Positions 45,103 through 53,210 of a stretch of 64,000 nucleotides of DNA are shown here, one piece after another (position 1 is the first letter of the stretch; the number at the start of each line of letters is the position of its first letter). Location: positions 1-64,000 of the forward strand of contig CACYQD010000017.1 in NCBI GenBank assembly GCA_902776475.1, given 5' to 3'. This DNA is from an uncultured Prevotellaceae bacterium (GTDB lineage Bacteria > Bacteroidota > Bacteroidia > Bacteroidales > Bacteroidaceae). Position numbers and translations under genes: made by a program. The notes beneath the pieces were generated by a model, which was given only the letters and a program-made list of their open reading frames with translations, did no database searches and was not told the DNA's origin.

Positions 45103-45735
45103 CTACTGCTTTACGTCTTCGTCTTTGGGTCTGGGTTCTTTCTTGGCCAGCATGACGACCTGATAGACAAAGTCGGTCACCCATTTCTGGCTGAATCCCA
45201 GCCGGCTGTTATATTGCCTCAGGGAGAGGACGGTCTTGACGACCCCCGGGTCTTTGAAATCATTCTTGTTGAAGATATCATTGACGGTTTTCTCGGTCAT
45301 GGCATAGAGGGCTTTCTTGAAGAAGGAAGGCAGACGCAGTTTGAATTTCATCAGATTGCCGGTGAGCATCATGAGATCCTGGGAGAATCCCTGGAACTGA
45401 TACATAAACGGCTGCAGGTCCTGCATCTTCTTGCAGTTTTTCCTCACCGTGGCATCAATCTCATTGAAGAACACGTCGTCTGTTTTGTAAATTTCTTTCA
45501 TCATTTTCCTACACCTGATTTTCTCACCCGGTCCCAACTTGTTGTTGAGTGTGGGAACTTTGAGTGTGGTTTTAAACGTGCGCAGGTCCGGCAGCATGCC
45601 GAGGTTGGTGATGCCCATGCGCTCTGCCAGGGCTGCTTGCAGATATACTCTAACCAGCGTCATGTAGTCTTCCATGCCGCCGACCTTGAAATCACCGTCA
45701 TTCTTCTTACGGAACAATTTTGAGAAGAAACTCAT
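45103..45735 (-). CDS. Conserved-looking hypothetical protein
   Basis: 210 residues, soluble and basic (MSFFSKLFRKKNDGDFKVGG at the start). It has helix-rich stretches (EDYMTLVRVYLQAALAERM, LPSFFKKALYAMTEKTVND) and no signal peptide or membrane helix. The N-terminal amphipathic SFFSKLFRKK could touch the membrane. I do not recognise a family. A minus-strand -7 box at 45946-45953 implies a leader of about 200 nt that contains a dispersed inverted-repeat element. Confidence 0.65.
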   Translation of the reverse strand: MSFFSKLFRKKNDGDFKVGGMEDYMTLVRVYLQAALAERMGITNLGMLPDLRTFKTTLKVPTLNNKLGPGEKIRCRKMMKEIYKTDDVFFNEIDATVRKNCKKMQDLQPFMYQFQGFSQDLMMLTGNLMKFKLRLPSFFKKALYAMTEKTVNDIFNKNDFKDPGVVKTVLSLRQYNSRLGFSQKWVTDFVYQVVMLAKKEPRPKDEDVKQ

Positions 45736-45778
45736 TTCGTTTGATAATAAAGGGTTATAAATTCAAGTTTCGCATTTG

Positions 45779-45935
45779 CTCAACTTTTTGGAGTTTAGGA
45801 GTTTGGGAGTTTAGGAGTTTGGACAATAGAACTGATTATTCATCGTCAGTATAGGCTATGACCAGCAAGAGCAATGATTACACTCCAATACGGCCACACT
45901 CCCACACTCCTTTCAACTTGGAAAGTTGGGTTATC
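45779..45935. repeat. Dispersed inverted-repeat element, copy 1
   Basis: The left end repeats GGAGTTTAGGAGTTTGGGAG and the right end has the complementary CACTCC/CACTCCC motifs, closed by CAACTTGGAAAGTTG. The middle (CAATAGAACTGATTATTCATC, shortened here to its first bases CAATAGAACTGAT) matches copy 2 at 55457-55731. It lies in the 426-bp spacer 45736-46161, which otherwise holds two divergent promoters. Confidence 0.7.
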
Positions 45936-45945
45936 AATGCGGGTG

Positions 45946-45953
45946 CAAAGTTA
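45946..45953 (-). promoter_or_regulatory. -7 box for the 45103-45735 gene
   Basis: The minus strand reads TAACTTTG. The transcript would cross the repeat element before the ATG at 45735. Confidence 0.45.
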
Positions 45954-46113
45954 CGAATAAGCGAGGGAAAAGCCAAATTAATTTCAGCTTTTCCGAGAGA
46001 AAGTAATTTCGGCGAAGTCAAAGTCACAACAAAAAAAAGGGGAAATGTCTAAAGAAATAATAAAAAAAGCAACATTTTCAATTAATATGCTTTTCATATT
46101 AAACTTTTATTTG

Positions 46114-46121
46114 TAACTTTG
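46114..46121 (+). promoter_or_regulatory. -7 box of the rfbA-wzc-HAD operon
   Basis: TAACTTTG matches TAnnTTTG in a strongly AT-rich region, 40 bp before the rfbA ATG; TTTT at 46091-46094 lies 19 bp upstream of it. Confidence 0.5.
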
Positions 46122-46161
46122 CGCCCAAAATGGCCAGAGGCGTAATTTTCAAGTGTAAAAT

Positions 46162-47037
46162 ATGAAAGGAATTGTATTGGCCGGAGGTTCGGGCACACGA
46201 CTGTACCCCATCACCAAAGGCATCAGCAAGCAACTCATTCCCATTTTCGACAAGCCCATGATATACTACCCCATATCTGCGCTTATGCTTGCCGGAATAC
46301 GCGACATACTGATTATATCCACTCCTCACGACCTTCCCAGTTTCAGAAGACTGTTGGGAAGTGGTGAGGATTTTGGCGTGCGTTTCTCCTACGCCGAGCA
46401 GCCCAGTCCCGACGGTCTGGCCCAGGCCTTCATCATCGGAGAGGAATTCATCGGCGATGACAACGCCTGCCTCGTGTTGGGTGACAACATCTTCTACGGT
46501 TCCGGGTTCACCGGTCTGCTCAAGGAGAGCGTCAACAACGCCAAACAAGGCAAGGCCACCGTTTTCGGTTATTTCGTCAACGACCCCCAGCGCTATGGCG
46601 TTGCGGAATTTGATGACGAGGGCAACTGCCTGAGCATTGAGGAGAAGCCTCAGCATCCCAAGAGCAACTATGCCGTGGTGGGACTCTACTTCTACCCCAA
46701 CAGTGTGGTGGAGATCGCCAAGAACATCAAGCCCAGTGCCCGTGGCGAACTGGAGATCACCTCTGTCAACCAGGAGTATCTGCGCAGGGGCCAGCTGAAG
46801 GTCCAAACCCTCCAGCGGGGTTTCGCCTGGCTGGACACCGGCACCCATGACAGTCTGGCCGAAGCCAGCACCTTCATCGAGGTGATCGAGAAACGCCAGG
46901 GACTGAAAGTGGCCTGCCTCGAGGAAATCGCCTTCGACAACGGTTGGATCAGCCGGGAGCAGTTGATGGAGACGGCCAAACCGATGCTCAACAACGAGTA
47001 CGGCCAATACCTCGCCAAAAAAGCCACAGAAAAATAG
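46162..47037 (+). CDS. rfbA: Glucose-1-phosphate thymidylyltransferase
   Basis: 291 residues. It makes dTDP-glucose from dTTP and glucose 1-phosphate, the first step to dTDP-rhamnose and related sugars. The nucleotide-binding start [20 protein letters not shown] and [15 protein letters not shown] are diagnostic, as are VLGDNIFYG and [19 protein letters not shown]. Length is normal. It opens an operon with a Wzc-like kinase, so the sugar probably goes to an exported polysaccharide. No rfbB, C or D lies nearby. Confidence 0.96.
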   Translation: MKGIVLAGGSGTRLYPITKGISKQLIPIFDKPMIYYPISALMLAGIRDILIISTPHDLPSFRRLLGSGEDFGVRFSYAEQPSPDGLAQAFIIGEEFIGDDNACLVLGDNIFYGSGFTGLLKESVNNAKQGKATVFGYFVNDPQRYGVAEFDDEGNCLSIEEKPQHPKSNYAVVGLYFYPNSVVEIAKNIKPSARGELEITSVNQEYLRRGQLKVQTLQRGFAWLDTGTHDSLAEASTFIEVIEKRQGLKVACLEEIAFDNGWISREQLMETAKPMLNNEYGQYLAKKATEK

Positions 47038-47100
47038 GTATAAGGAAATTAGAAATAAGAATAAAATAAGAAAAAGAAATAAAACCAAGTAAAACAAGCA

Positions 47101-49626
47101 ATGGAAGAAAACAACAAGGTAACAACGGCTGAGAACGTGCGCGAGAATGAAGAGTTGTCATTCTTCAATTTCCGTTCACTTCTTCAGACGTTCATTCTGA
47201 ACTGGCAGTGGTTTGCGCTCTCGCTGATCATCTGCCTCGGCATGTGTGCGATTTACCTCAGGTACACCACACCCCGCTATCAGGCATCAGCCAAACTGTT
47301 GATCAAGGAAGAAGACAACCCCAACAACAGGAAATCGCTGATGTCGGCTACCAACCTGGGTATCATTTCCAACTCGGAAGGTATTGACAACGAAATGGAA
47401 ATCCTCACCTCCCATATCCTCGCCACCGACGTAGTGAGAGACCTCAAGCTCTATGTGAGCTATGAGATGAAGGGACGCGTGAAGAATGTGATGATCTATA
47501 AGAACCAGCCCATCACGGTCGACATCGACCCGGCCCACCTCGAGAACCTGCTCGTGCCTATCCGCATGACCATCACCTATGAGAAGGGCAACTACAATGT
47601 GTCGGGCACCTATTGGGTAACCAATGAGGAAGGCAACTCGAAAGGTCCGTACAGCATCGACAAGACCTTCTCGTCGCTGCCCCAGACCATCAAGACAAGG
47701 GCCGGCAACCTGTCATTCACATCCAACGGCAACTCCAAGCTCGGCGAGGGCAGCACGATGTTCGTGACCATCACCTCTCCCGGCAACGCCGCCAAGAAGT
47801 TCAAGCGCTGGTTCAGCGTCACCCCGACTTCGAAGAACACCACGATCGTCAGGATGAACATCGTCGATGAAATTCCGAGAAGATCGCTCGACTACCTCAA
47901 CCAGCTGGCCATCTGCTACAACCGCCAGGCCAACGAGGACAAGAACGAAGTGGCTTACCGCACCGAGGAGTTCATCAACGGCCGTCTGGAGAAGATCAAC
48001 GCCGAACTGGGTGAGACCGAGGGACAGCTGGAGGCCTACAAGAAGAGCCAGCACATGACCGAGCTCAGGATGAACGCCAATGCCGCCATGGGAGGCGCCA
48101 ATGAGTATGACCAGAAACTGGCCGAGGCCAACACACAGGTTGCCCTGCTCAACAGCATATCCGACTACATGGACAAGGCCGACAACAAATACCAGACCCT
48201 GCCCTCCAACGTGGGTCTGAGCGATGCTACCGCATCCAGCCTGATCAACCGCTACAATGAGATCGTGCTGCAGCGCAACAAGATCCTGAGAACCTCCAAC
48301 GAGGACCACCCCTCAGTGATTCCTCTCACCGCCCAGCTCGATGACCTGAGCAGCAGTATCAAGCGCGCCATGGCCCAGAGCCGCAAGAACATGGAGATCC
48401 AGCGCAACGCCATCTCCTCACAGTACACCAAGTACTCCAACCAGATCTCCGCCACTCCTGAGCAGGAGCGTATGCTCAACCAGATCGGTCGCCAGCAGGA
48501 AGTGAGATCAGGTCTTTACCTGATGCTTCTCCAGAAGCGTGAGGAGAACTCCATCTCCCTCGCCTCCACCGCCGACAAGGGTAAGCTGATTGAGTATCCC
48601 GAGTCCAACGGACAGGTCACCCCGGTGCCCACCGTCGTCATCCCCATTGCCTTGGTGGCAGGTATCCTCATCCCCGGTATCTTCCTCTTCCTGCTGAAGT
48701 TCTTCAGATACAAGATCGAAGGCCACGACGACGTGGCACGTCTCACCCAACTGCCCATCATCGCCGATGTGGCTGTGGCCAGCGAGACCGCCAAGACCAA
48801 GGCCGACATCGTGGTGCACGAGAACAAGAACAACCAGATGGAGGAAATCTTCCGAGCGATGCGTACCAACGTACAGTTTATGTTGCGTGAGGGACAGAAG
48901 GTCATCATGTTCACCTCCACCACCTCCGGTGAGGGTAAGACCTTCAACTGCGCCAACTTGGCTGTGAGTTTCGCCCTGCTGGGCAAGAAAGTGGTGCTTG
49001 TCGGTCTTGATATCCGTAAGCCCCGTCTGGCCGAGTTGTTTGAGATCGACGACCACAAGCACGGCATCACACCGCTGCTGGCACAGGAGAATCCCAGCGA
49101 GGCAGATGTCAGGGCACAGATCATTCCTTCCGGTGTCAACGGCAACCTCGACCTGCTCCTCGCCGGTCCGGTGCCCCCCAACCCATCGGAGTTGATCTCC
49201 CGCCAGTCGCTTGAGATTGTGACCAACATCCTGAAAGACAACTACGACTACGTGCTCATCGACACCGCTCCTGTGGGTCTGGTGACCGATACCCTGCAGG
49301 TAGGCCGCGTTGTCGACGCCACCATCTACATGTGCCGCGCCGACTACACACCGAAGTCAAGCTTCGACCTGGTCAACTCGCTGTCGAGCGAGGGCAAGCT
49401 CCCCAACATGGCCATCGTCATCAACGGTATCGACATGTCGAAGAAGAAGTACGGCTACTACTACGGCTACGGCAAGTATGGCAAGTACAGCCGCTACACC
49501 AGCTACGGCAAGTACGGCAACTACGGTGGTTATGGTGGTTACGGTGGTTACGGCACCTATGGTTCGTATGGCAACTACAGCAAGAGCCACTACGGTGACA
49601 AGAACGACACGTCCATCAAACTCTAA
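47101..49626 (+). CDS. Wzc-like polysaccharide co-polymerase / bacterial tyrosine kinase
   Basis: 841 residues. A Wzz-type domain lies between two membrane helices (about 29-55 and 507-535) with a periplasmic coiled coil (about 290-480). The cytoplasmic BY-kinase domain has Walker A STTSGEGKT (about 606-614), Walker A' VVLVGLDIRKPRL and Walker B YDYVLIDTAP. The tail from about 785 is packed with Tyr and Gly (KYGYYYGYGKYGKYSRY, then GGYGGYGGYGTYG), the sites such kinases autophosphorylate. It controls chain length and export of a capsule or exopolysaccharide. It follows rfbA by 63 bp and precedes the HAD gene by 12 bp. Confidence 0.93.
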   Translation: MEENNKVTTAENVRENEELSFFNFRSLLQTFILNWQWFALSLIICLGMCAIYLRYTTPRYQASAKLLIKEEDNPNNRKSLMSATNLGIISNSEGIDNEMEILTSHILATDVVRDLKLYVSYEMKGRVKNVMIYKNQPITVDIDPAHLENLLVPIRMTITYEKGNYNVSGTYWVTNEEGNSKGPYSIDKTFSSLPQTIKTRAGNLSFTSNGNSKLGEGSTMFVTITSPGNAAKKFKRWFSVTPTSKNTTIVRMNIVDEIPRRSLDYLNQLAICYNRQANEDKNEVAYRTEEFINGRLEKINAELGETEGQLEAYKKSQHMTELRMNANAAMGGANEYDQKLAEANTQVALLNSISDYMDKADNKYQTLPSNVGLSDATASSLINRYNEIVLQRNKILRTSNEDHPSVIPLTAQLDDLSSSIKRAMAQSRKNMEIQRNAISSQYTKYSNQISATPEQERMLNQIGRQQEVRSGLYLMLLQKREENSISLASTADKGKLIEYPESNGQVTPVPTVVIPIALVAGILIPGIFLFLLKFFRYKIEGHDDVARLTQLPIIADVAVASETAKTKADIVVHENKNNQMEEIFRAMRTNVQFMLREGQKVIMFTSTTSGEGKTFNCANLAVSFALLGKKVVLVGLDIRKPRLAELFEIDDHKHGITPLLAQENPSEADVRAQIIPSGVNGNLDLLLAGPVPPNPSELISRQSLEIVTNILKDNYDYVLIDTAPVGLVTDTLQVGRVVDATIYMCRADYTPKSSFDLVNSLSSEGKLPNMAIVINGIDMSKKKYGYYYGYGKYGKYSRYTSYGKYGNYGGYGGYGGYGTYGSYGNYSKSHYGDKNDTSIKL

Positions 49627-49638
49627 AATCAGCAAACC

Positions 49639-50073
49639 ATGGTTATCGCAGTAGATTTTGACGGAGCGATTGTTGAGCACCGATATCCAGAGATCGGTCC
49701 TGAGGTACCTTTTGCCATCGACACGCTGAAAATGCTCATCGCCGACAGACACAAGGTGATCCTATGGACCGTGCGTGAAGGCAAGTTGCTGGAAGACGCC
49801 GTGGAATGGTGCCGGAATCGAGGAGTTGAATTCTATGCTGTCAACAAGGACTATCCCGAAGAGAAGAAGGAATTCAACAACCATTTCTCCCGGAAAATCA
49901 AAGCCGAGGTGTGGATAGATGACCGCAACGTTGGCGGCATGCCCGACTGGGGTACCATCTACCGGATGATCAAGGAGCACAAATCGTTTGAAGACATGAT
50001 CGCAGAAGCCAGGAAGACCAGCCTCCGAGACCATGAGGCCCCGAAGCGCAAGCACTGGTGGAGCGGCAAATAA
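49639..50073 (+). CDS. HAD-superfamily protein with altered motif I
   Basis: 144 residues. Motif I reads VDFDGAIVEH: the two Asp residues (D6, D8) are present, but the usual Thr/Val after DxDx is Ala10. Motif II-like ILWTVREG and the later WIDDRNVGG acidic motif are present. It resembles small HAD proteins of Bacteroides (BT_0820 type), which have no established substrate. It is the last gene of the rfbA-wzc operon. Copies of the sequence around its stop codon recur just downstream. Confidence 0.85.
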   Translation: MVIAVDFDGAIVEHRYPEIGPEVPFAIDTLKMLIADRHKVILWTVREGKLLEDAVEWCRNRGVEFYAVNKDYPEEKKEFNNHFSRKIKAEVWIDDRNVGGMPDWGTIYRMIKEHKSFEDMIAEARKTSLRDHEAPKRKHWWSGK

Positions 50074-50153
50074 GCTCAAGCTTTAGCAAAGCTAACAAGC
50101 ACTAGCGAAGCAAATAAGCACTAGCACTAGCGAAGCAAATAAGCACTAGCGAT
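50062..50153. repeat. Short repeats copying the HAD stop-codon region
   Basis: The gene ends AGCGGCAAATAAGCTCAAGC. Downstream, AGCGAAGCAAATAAGCACTA occurs twice (around 50113 and 50134), with ACTAGC duplicated between. Each copy holds a TAA like the gene's own stop. Confidence 0.65.
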
Positions 50154-50184
50154 CCCAATCAGGACAAAGGCAGCGTACCGGAAC

Positions 50185-50400
50185 GGACACGCTGCCTTTG
50201 TTGTGAATGGACACGTTGCACTTGTTGTGAAGGGACATGCTGCACTTGTTGTGAAGGGACCCACTGCACTTGATATGAAGGGACATGCTGTGCTTGATAT
50301 GAAGGGACATGCTGTACCTATTGTGAAGGGCCTCACCACACTTAATAGGATAGGCCTCACCACACTTAATAGGATAGGCCTCACCACATTTGACAAGAAG
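50185..50400. repeat. Nine tandem 24-bp units
   Basis: Exactly nine 24-bp units, the first six starting GGACA/GGACC and the last three GGCCTCACCA. One frame on each strand stays open through the array because 24 is a multiple of three, with 8-residue repeats on the plus strand (GHAALVVK type), but no ATG with a plausible leader is seen, so I treat it as non-coding. The rest of 50074-50698 holds the short repeats above and the HU promoter. Confidence 0.85.
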
Positions 50401-50617
50401 GCCCCCACACTTGATATTGATTTTAATCTTGGAAAAGGCAGGGCTCGGGGCAATGCAAAGAACCGCATGGCGCAAAAGTAAGGATTCTTTACAGAATAGT
50501 CTGGTTCGCATTTCCGCTCCCGATTTCCCGTGGAATGTGATAAATCATTATAACCATGTGAATTAAGTCATTTTTTCAAAATCAGACCGAAAAAAACAAA
50601 AAATCCAAAAATAAATT

Positions 50618-50647
50618 TTTGAATCACAGCAAAAACTTGTATATTTG
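50618..50647 (+). promoter_or_regulatory. Promoter of the HU gene
   Basis: TTTG at 50618-50621 and TATATTTG at 50640-50647 with an 18-bp gap match the -33/-7 pair well. The leader is about 45 nt. Confidence 0.65.
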
Positions 50648-50698
50648 CATTCCATTATCAGAAATAAGTAAAAATAAACAACAAAACAACACATAAAA

Positions 50699-51007
50699 AT
50701 GACAAAGGCAGATATTATCAATCGTATCTCAGCCTCTACAGGCCAGCCCAAAAAAGACGTGGCAGTCACCGTAGAAGCATTCATGGAAGTAGTCAAAGAC
50801 AGTCTTCTTGAGAAGAAGAACGTTTATTTGAGAGGTTTCGGCAGTTTCGTTGTGAAGCACAGAGCAGAGAAGACCGCCCGCAACATCTCAAAGAACACAA
50901 CGATTGTCATTGAGGCCCATGACTTCCCCAGCTTCAAACCCGCCAAGAGTTTTGTAGCCAAGATGAAGGGCGAGGACATTGCAGACACGGAAGACGACGA
51001 GGATTGA
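50699..51007 (+). CDS. hup: HU/IHF-family DNA-binding protein
   Basis: 102 residues. It has the HU fold: TKADIINRISASTGQPKKDV, then VYLRGFGSFVVKHR and the DNA-contacting arm region ARNISKNTTIVIEAHDFPSF. An acidic tail (GEDIADTEDDED) extends past the usual HU length. It bends and compacts DNA. A strong consensus promoter fits an abundant protein. It is followed by a tiny basic protein and rng. Confidence 0.93.
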   Translation: MTKADIINRISASTGQPKKDVAVTVEAFMEVVKDSLLEKKNVYLRGFGSFVVKHRAEKTARNISKNTTIVIEAHDFPSFKPAKSFVAKMKGEDIADTEDDED

Positions 51008-51074
51008 TCCTTCATCCGGGTTGCGGTCTTTGAAGATCACATTATAAAAATAAGAACATTCAATTTTATTAGTT

Positions 51075-51164
51075 ATGCCAAACGGAAAGAAGAAGAAGGG
51101 CCACAAGATGGCTACTCACAAGCGCAAAAAAAGACTGAGAAAGAACAGACATAAGAGCAAGTAA
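51075..51164 (+). CDS. 29-residue very basic protein, AURKAIP1/COX24-like
   Basis: The frame MPNGKKKKGHKMATHKRKKR continues LRKNRHKSK and stops at TAA 51162-51164. More than half the residues are Lys, Arg or His. The pattern (MATHKRKKRLRKNRHK) looks like the short AURKAIP1/COX24 domain, which in mitochondria is part of the small ribosomal subunit (mS38). Bacterial members may be ribosome-associated. Its place between HU and RNase G fits an RNA- or ribosome-binding role. Too short for most gene callers. The family call rests on memory of the motif. Confidence 0.65.
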   Translation: MPNGKKKKGHKMATHKRKKRLRKNRHKSK

Positions 51165-51202
51165 GCCATAGGCAGAACACTCCACAGTCTATTCGGCTGA
51201 AT

Positions 51203-51252
51203 GGCGTGTCAAGGAATTCTCCTCACCGGGAATTGATTGACATGCCCTTTTT
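51203..51252 (+). terminator. Terminator-like hairpin between the small basic protein and rng
   Basis: GGCGTGTCAA at 51203-51212 pairs with TTGACATGCC at 51237-51246 (one G-U pair). GGAATT/AATT extends it, and CTTTTT follows. Confidence 0.65.
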
Positions 51253-51274
51253 GGTTAAGTAAAGATTCTGAAGA

Positions 51275-52849
51275 ATGACCAGCGAAGTAGTGATTGATGT
51301 CCGTGCGAAGGAGATATCGATAGCTCTGCTGGAGGACAAGAAACTCGTAGAGTATCAGAACGAGCCCCGCTCGGCATCATTTTCAGTAGGCAACATCTAC
51401 ATAGCGAAAGTGAGGAAACTCATGCCAGGCCTGAATGCCTGTTTTGTGGATGTGGGATTTGAACGCGACGCCTTTCTCCATTATCTTGACTTGGGAAGCC
51501 AATTTAACTCTTACGCCAAATACCTCAAACAGGTAGGAAGCGACAGGAAGAAACTTTATCCTATTTCCAAAGCCAGTCGCCTGCCCGACTTGAAGAAAGA
51601 CGGCAGCATCGCCACGACGCTGACCGCTGGGCAGGAAGTATTGGTGCAGATTGTAAAAGAACCGATCTCGACGAAAGGTCCACGACTTACAGGAGAACTG
51701 AGTTTTGCAGGCCGGTACCTGGTACTCATTCCCTTCAATGATAAAGTTTCTGTATCTACAAAAATCAAGAGCGGTGAGGAGCGTGCCCGCCTGAAGCAGT
51801 TGATCCAGAGCATCAAGCCCAAGAATTTCGGGGTGATTGTCCGGACGGTGGCCGAAGGAAAGCGAGTGGCAGAGCTTGACACCGAGCTCAAGGTATTATT
51901 GAAACGATGGGATGACGCCATCAGCAAGGTGCAGAAGACGCAGTCGCGTCCTCAACTGGTGTTTGAGGAGACGAGCCGGGCTGTAGCCCTGTTGCGCGAC
52001 CTGTTCAACCCCTCCTATGAGAATATCTTCGTGAATGACGAGGAGGTGTATCAGGAAGTGAAGCACTATGTCACTCTAATAGCCCCTGAAAAGGCGGGCA
52101 TAGTGAAGCTCTACACCGGTCAGGTGCCGATATTCGACAATTTCAACATCACCAAGCAGATCAAGTCGAGTTTTGGCAAGACTGTCAACTACAAGCACGG
52201 TGCCTATCTGATTATAGAGCACACGGAGGCCATGCACGTGGTGGATGTCAACAGCGGCAACCGCACCCGTGCTGTCAACGGCCAGGAAGCCAACGCACTT
52301 GACGTGAATCTTGGCGCAGCCGACGAGCTGGCGCGTCAGTTGAGGCTTCGCGATATGGGCGGCATCATCATTGTTGACTTCATCGACATGAACCTGGCAG
52401 AGGACCGTCAGATGCTTTATGAGCGCATGTGCAAGAACATGCAGAAAGACCGTGCCCGCCACAACATCCTTCCCTTGAGCAAATTTGGCCTGATGCAGAT
52501 CACCCGTCAGCGTGTGAGGCCTGCGATGGATGTCAGCGTAGAAGAGACCTGTCCCACCTGTTTCGGCAAAGGCAAGATCAAGTCGAGCATCCTGTTTACC
52601 GACCAGTTGGAGAGTAAGATTGACCACCTTGTCAACAAGATTGGTGTCAAGACTTTCTACTTGCACGTTCATCCTTATGTGGCTGCCTACATCAATCAGG
52701 GCATGATATCCCTGAAGCGTAAATGGCAGTTTAAATATGGTTTAGGCGTGCATGTGATTTCCTCTCAGAAGATGGCTTTTTTGCAGTATGAGTTTTATGA
52801 CGCAAAGAAGCAATTCATTGATATGAAAGAGGAAATCGAGACGAAATAA
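51275..52849 (+). CDS. rng: Ribonuclease G
   Basis: 524 residues. An N-terminal S1-type RNA-binding region (SVGNIYIAKVRKLMPGLNAC, VDVGFERDAFL) is followed by the DNase-I-like catalytic core with acidic metal ligands (VVDVNSGNRT, IIIVDFIDMN). The Zn-link CPTCFGKG (C426, C429) joins the dimer. It is an endoribonuclease of the RNase E/G family, acting in rRNA 5' maturation and mRNA decay. It follows HU and a small basic protein and ends at a strong terminator. Confidence 0.96.
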   Translation: MTSEVVIDVRAKEISIALLEDKKLVEYQNEPRSASFSVGNIYIAKVRKLMPGLNACFVDVGFERDAFLHYLDLGSQFNSYAKYLKQVGSDRKKLYPISKASRLPDLKKDGSIATTLTAGQEVLVQIVKEPISTKGPRLTGELSFAGRYLVLIPFNDKVSVSTKIKSGEERARLKQLIQSIKPKNFGVIVRTVAEGKRVAELDTELKVLLKRWDDAISKVQKTQSRPQLVFEETSRAVALLRDLFNPSYENIFVNDEEVYQEVKHYVTLIAPEKAGIVKLYTGQVPIFDNFNITKQIKSSFGKTVNYKHGAYLIIEHTEAMHVVDVNSGNRTRAVNGQEANALDVNLGAADELARQLRLRDMGGIIIVDFIDMNLAEDRQMLYERMCKNMQKDRARHNILPLSKFGLMQITRQRVRPAMDVSVEETCPTCFGKGKIKSSILFTDQLESKIDHLVNKIGVKTFYLHVHPYVAAYINQGMISLKRKWQFKYGLGVHVISSQKMAFLQYEFYDAKKQFIDMKEEIETK

Positions 52850-52853
52850 AAAA

Positions 52854-52895
52854 GCGAGGAGCAAACATGAAAGGTTTTGCTCCTCGCTTTTTTTT
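52854..52895 (+). terminator. Terminator of rng
   Basis: GCGAGGAGCAAA at 52854-52865 pairs with TTTGCTCCTCGC at 52876-52887 and is followed by eight T. The CTAG array begins at the next base. Confidence 0.9.
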
Positions 52896-53165
52896 CTAGG
52901 GAGGCTAGGGTGACTAGGAGCACTAGGAGCACTAGGAGCTCTAGAGAGACTAGGAGCACTAGAAAGACTAGGAGCACTAGGGAGACTAGAAGCACTAGGG
53001 AGACTAGATGCACTAGGGAGACTAGAAGCACTAGGAAGACTAGGAAGACTAGAGGCACTAGAGAGACTAGGGAGACTAGGAAGACTAGGAAGACTAGGAG
53101 CACTAGAAAGACTAGGAGCACTAGAAAGACTAGGAGCACTAGAAAGACTAGCCCCCCTAGAAAAG
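52896..53165. repeat. Thirty in-phase 9-bp units, each starting CTAG
   Basis: From 52896 to 53165 the sequence splits into exactly 30 units of 9 bp with no slip, every one starting CTAG. The other five bases are mostly purine (GAGCA, AAAGA, GGAGA, GAAGA), with a CCCCC exception in unit 29. Nearly all change is in positions 5-9. Frames on both strands are open (Thr-Arg-x on plus, Leu-Val-x on minus), but neither has an ATG or leader. It fills most of the 349-bp spacer between the convergent rng and bglX genes. Confidence 0.95.
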
Positions 53166-53191
53166 GCCTCTGAGGAAGTATCTATAGCGGC

Positions 53192-53210
53192 GCCGACATC
53201 AGATGTCGGC
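53192..53210 (-). terminator. Palindrome over the bglX stop codon
   Basis: GCCGACATC-A-GATGTCGGC is a 9-bp perfect stem that contains the bglX stop (TGA, minus strand 53201-53199). No T-tract follows, so it may act as a 3'-end hairpin rather than an intrinsic terminator. Confidence 0.4.

Noticed and set aside
50185-50400. CRISPR array
   Set aside because: Units are contiguous without spacers, and no cas genes lie nearby; the same holds for the arrays at 52896 and 61820.
50127-50511. Repeat-peptide frames on either strand of the 24-bp array
   Set aside because: Open only because of the 24-bp period; no convincing start, promoter or conserved ending.
52877-53173. Possible Thr-Arg-x repeat protein over the CTAG array (and Leu-Val-x on the other strand)
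   Set aside because: Frames stay open only because the 9-bp period is a multiple of three; the plus frame begins inside the rng terminator on a TTG, and neither strand has an ATG with a leader.
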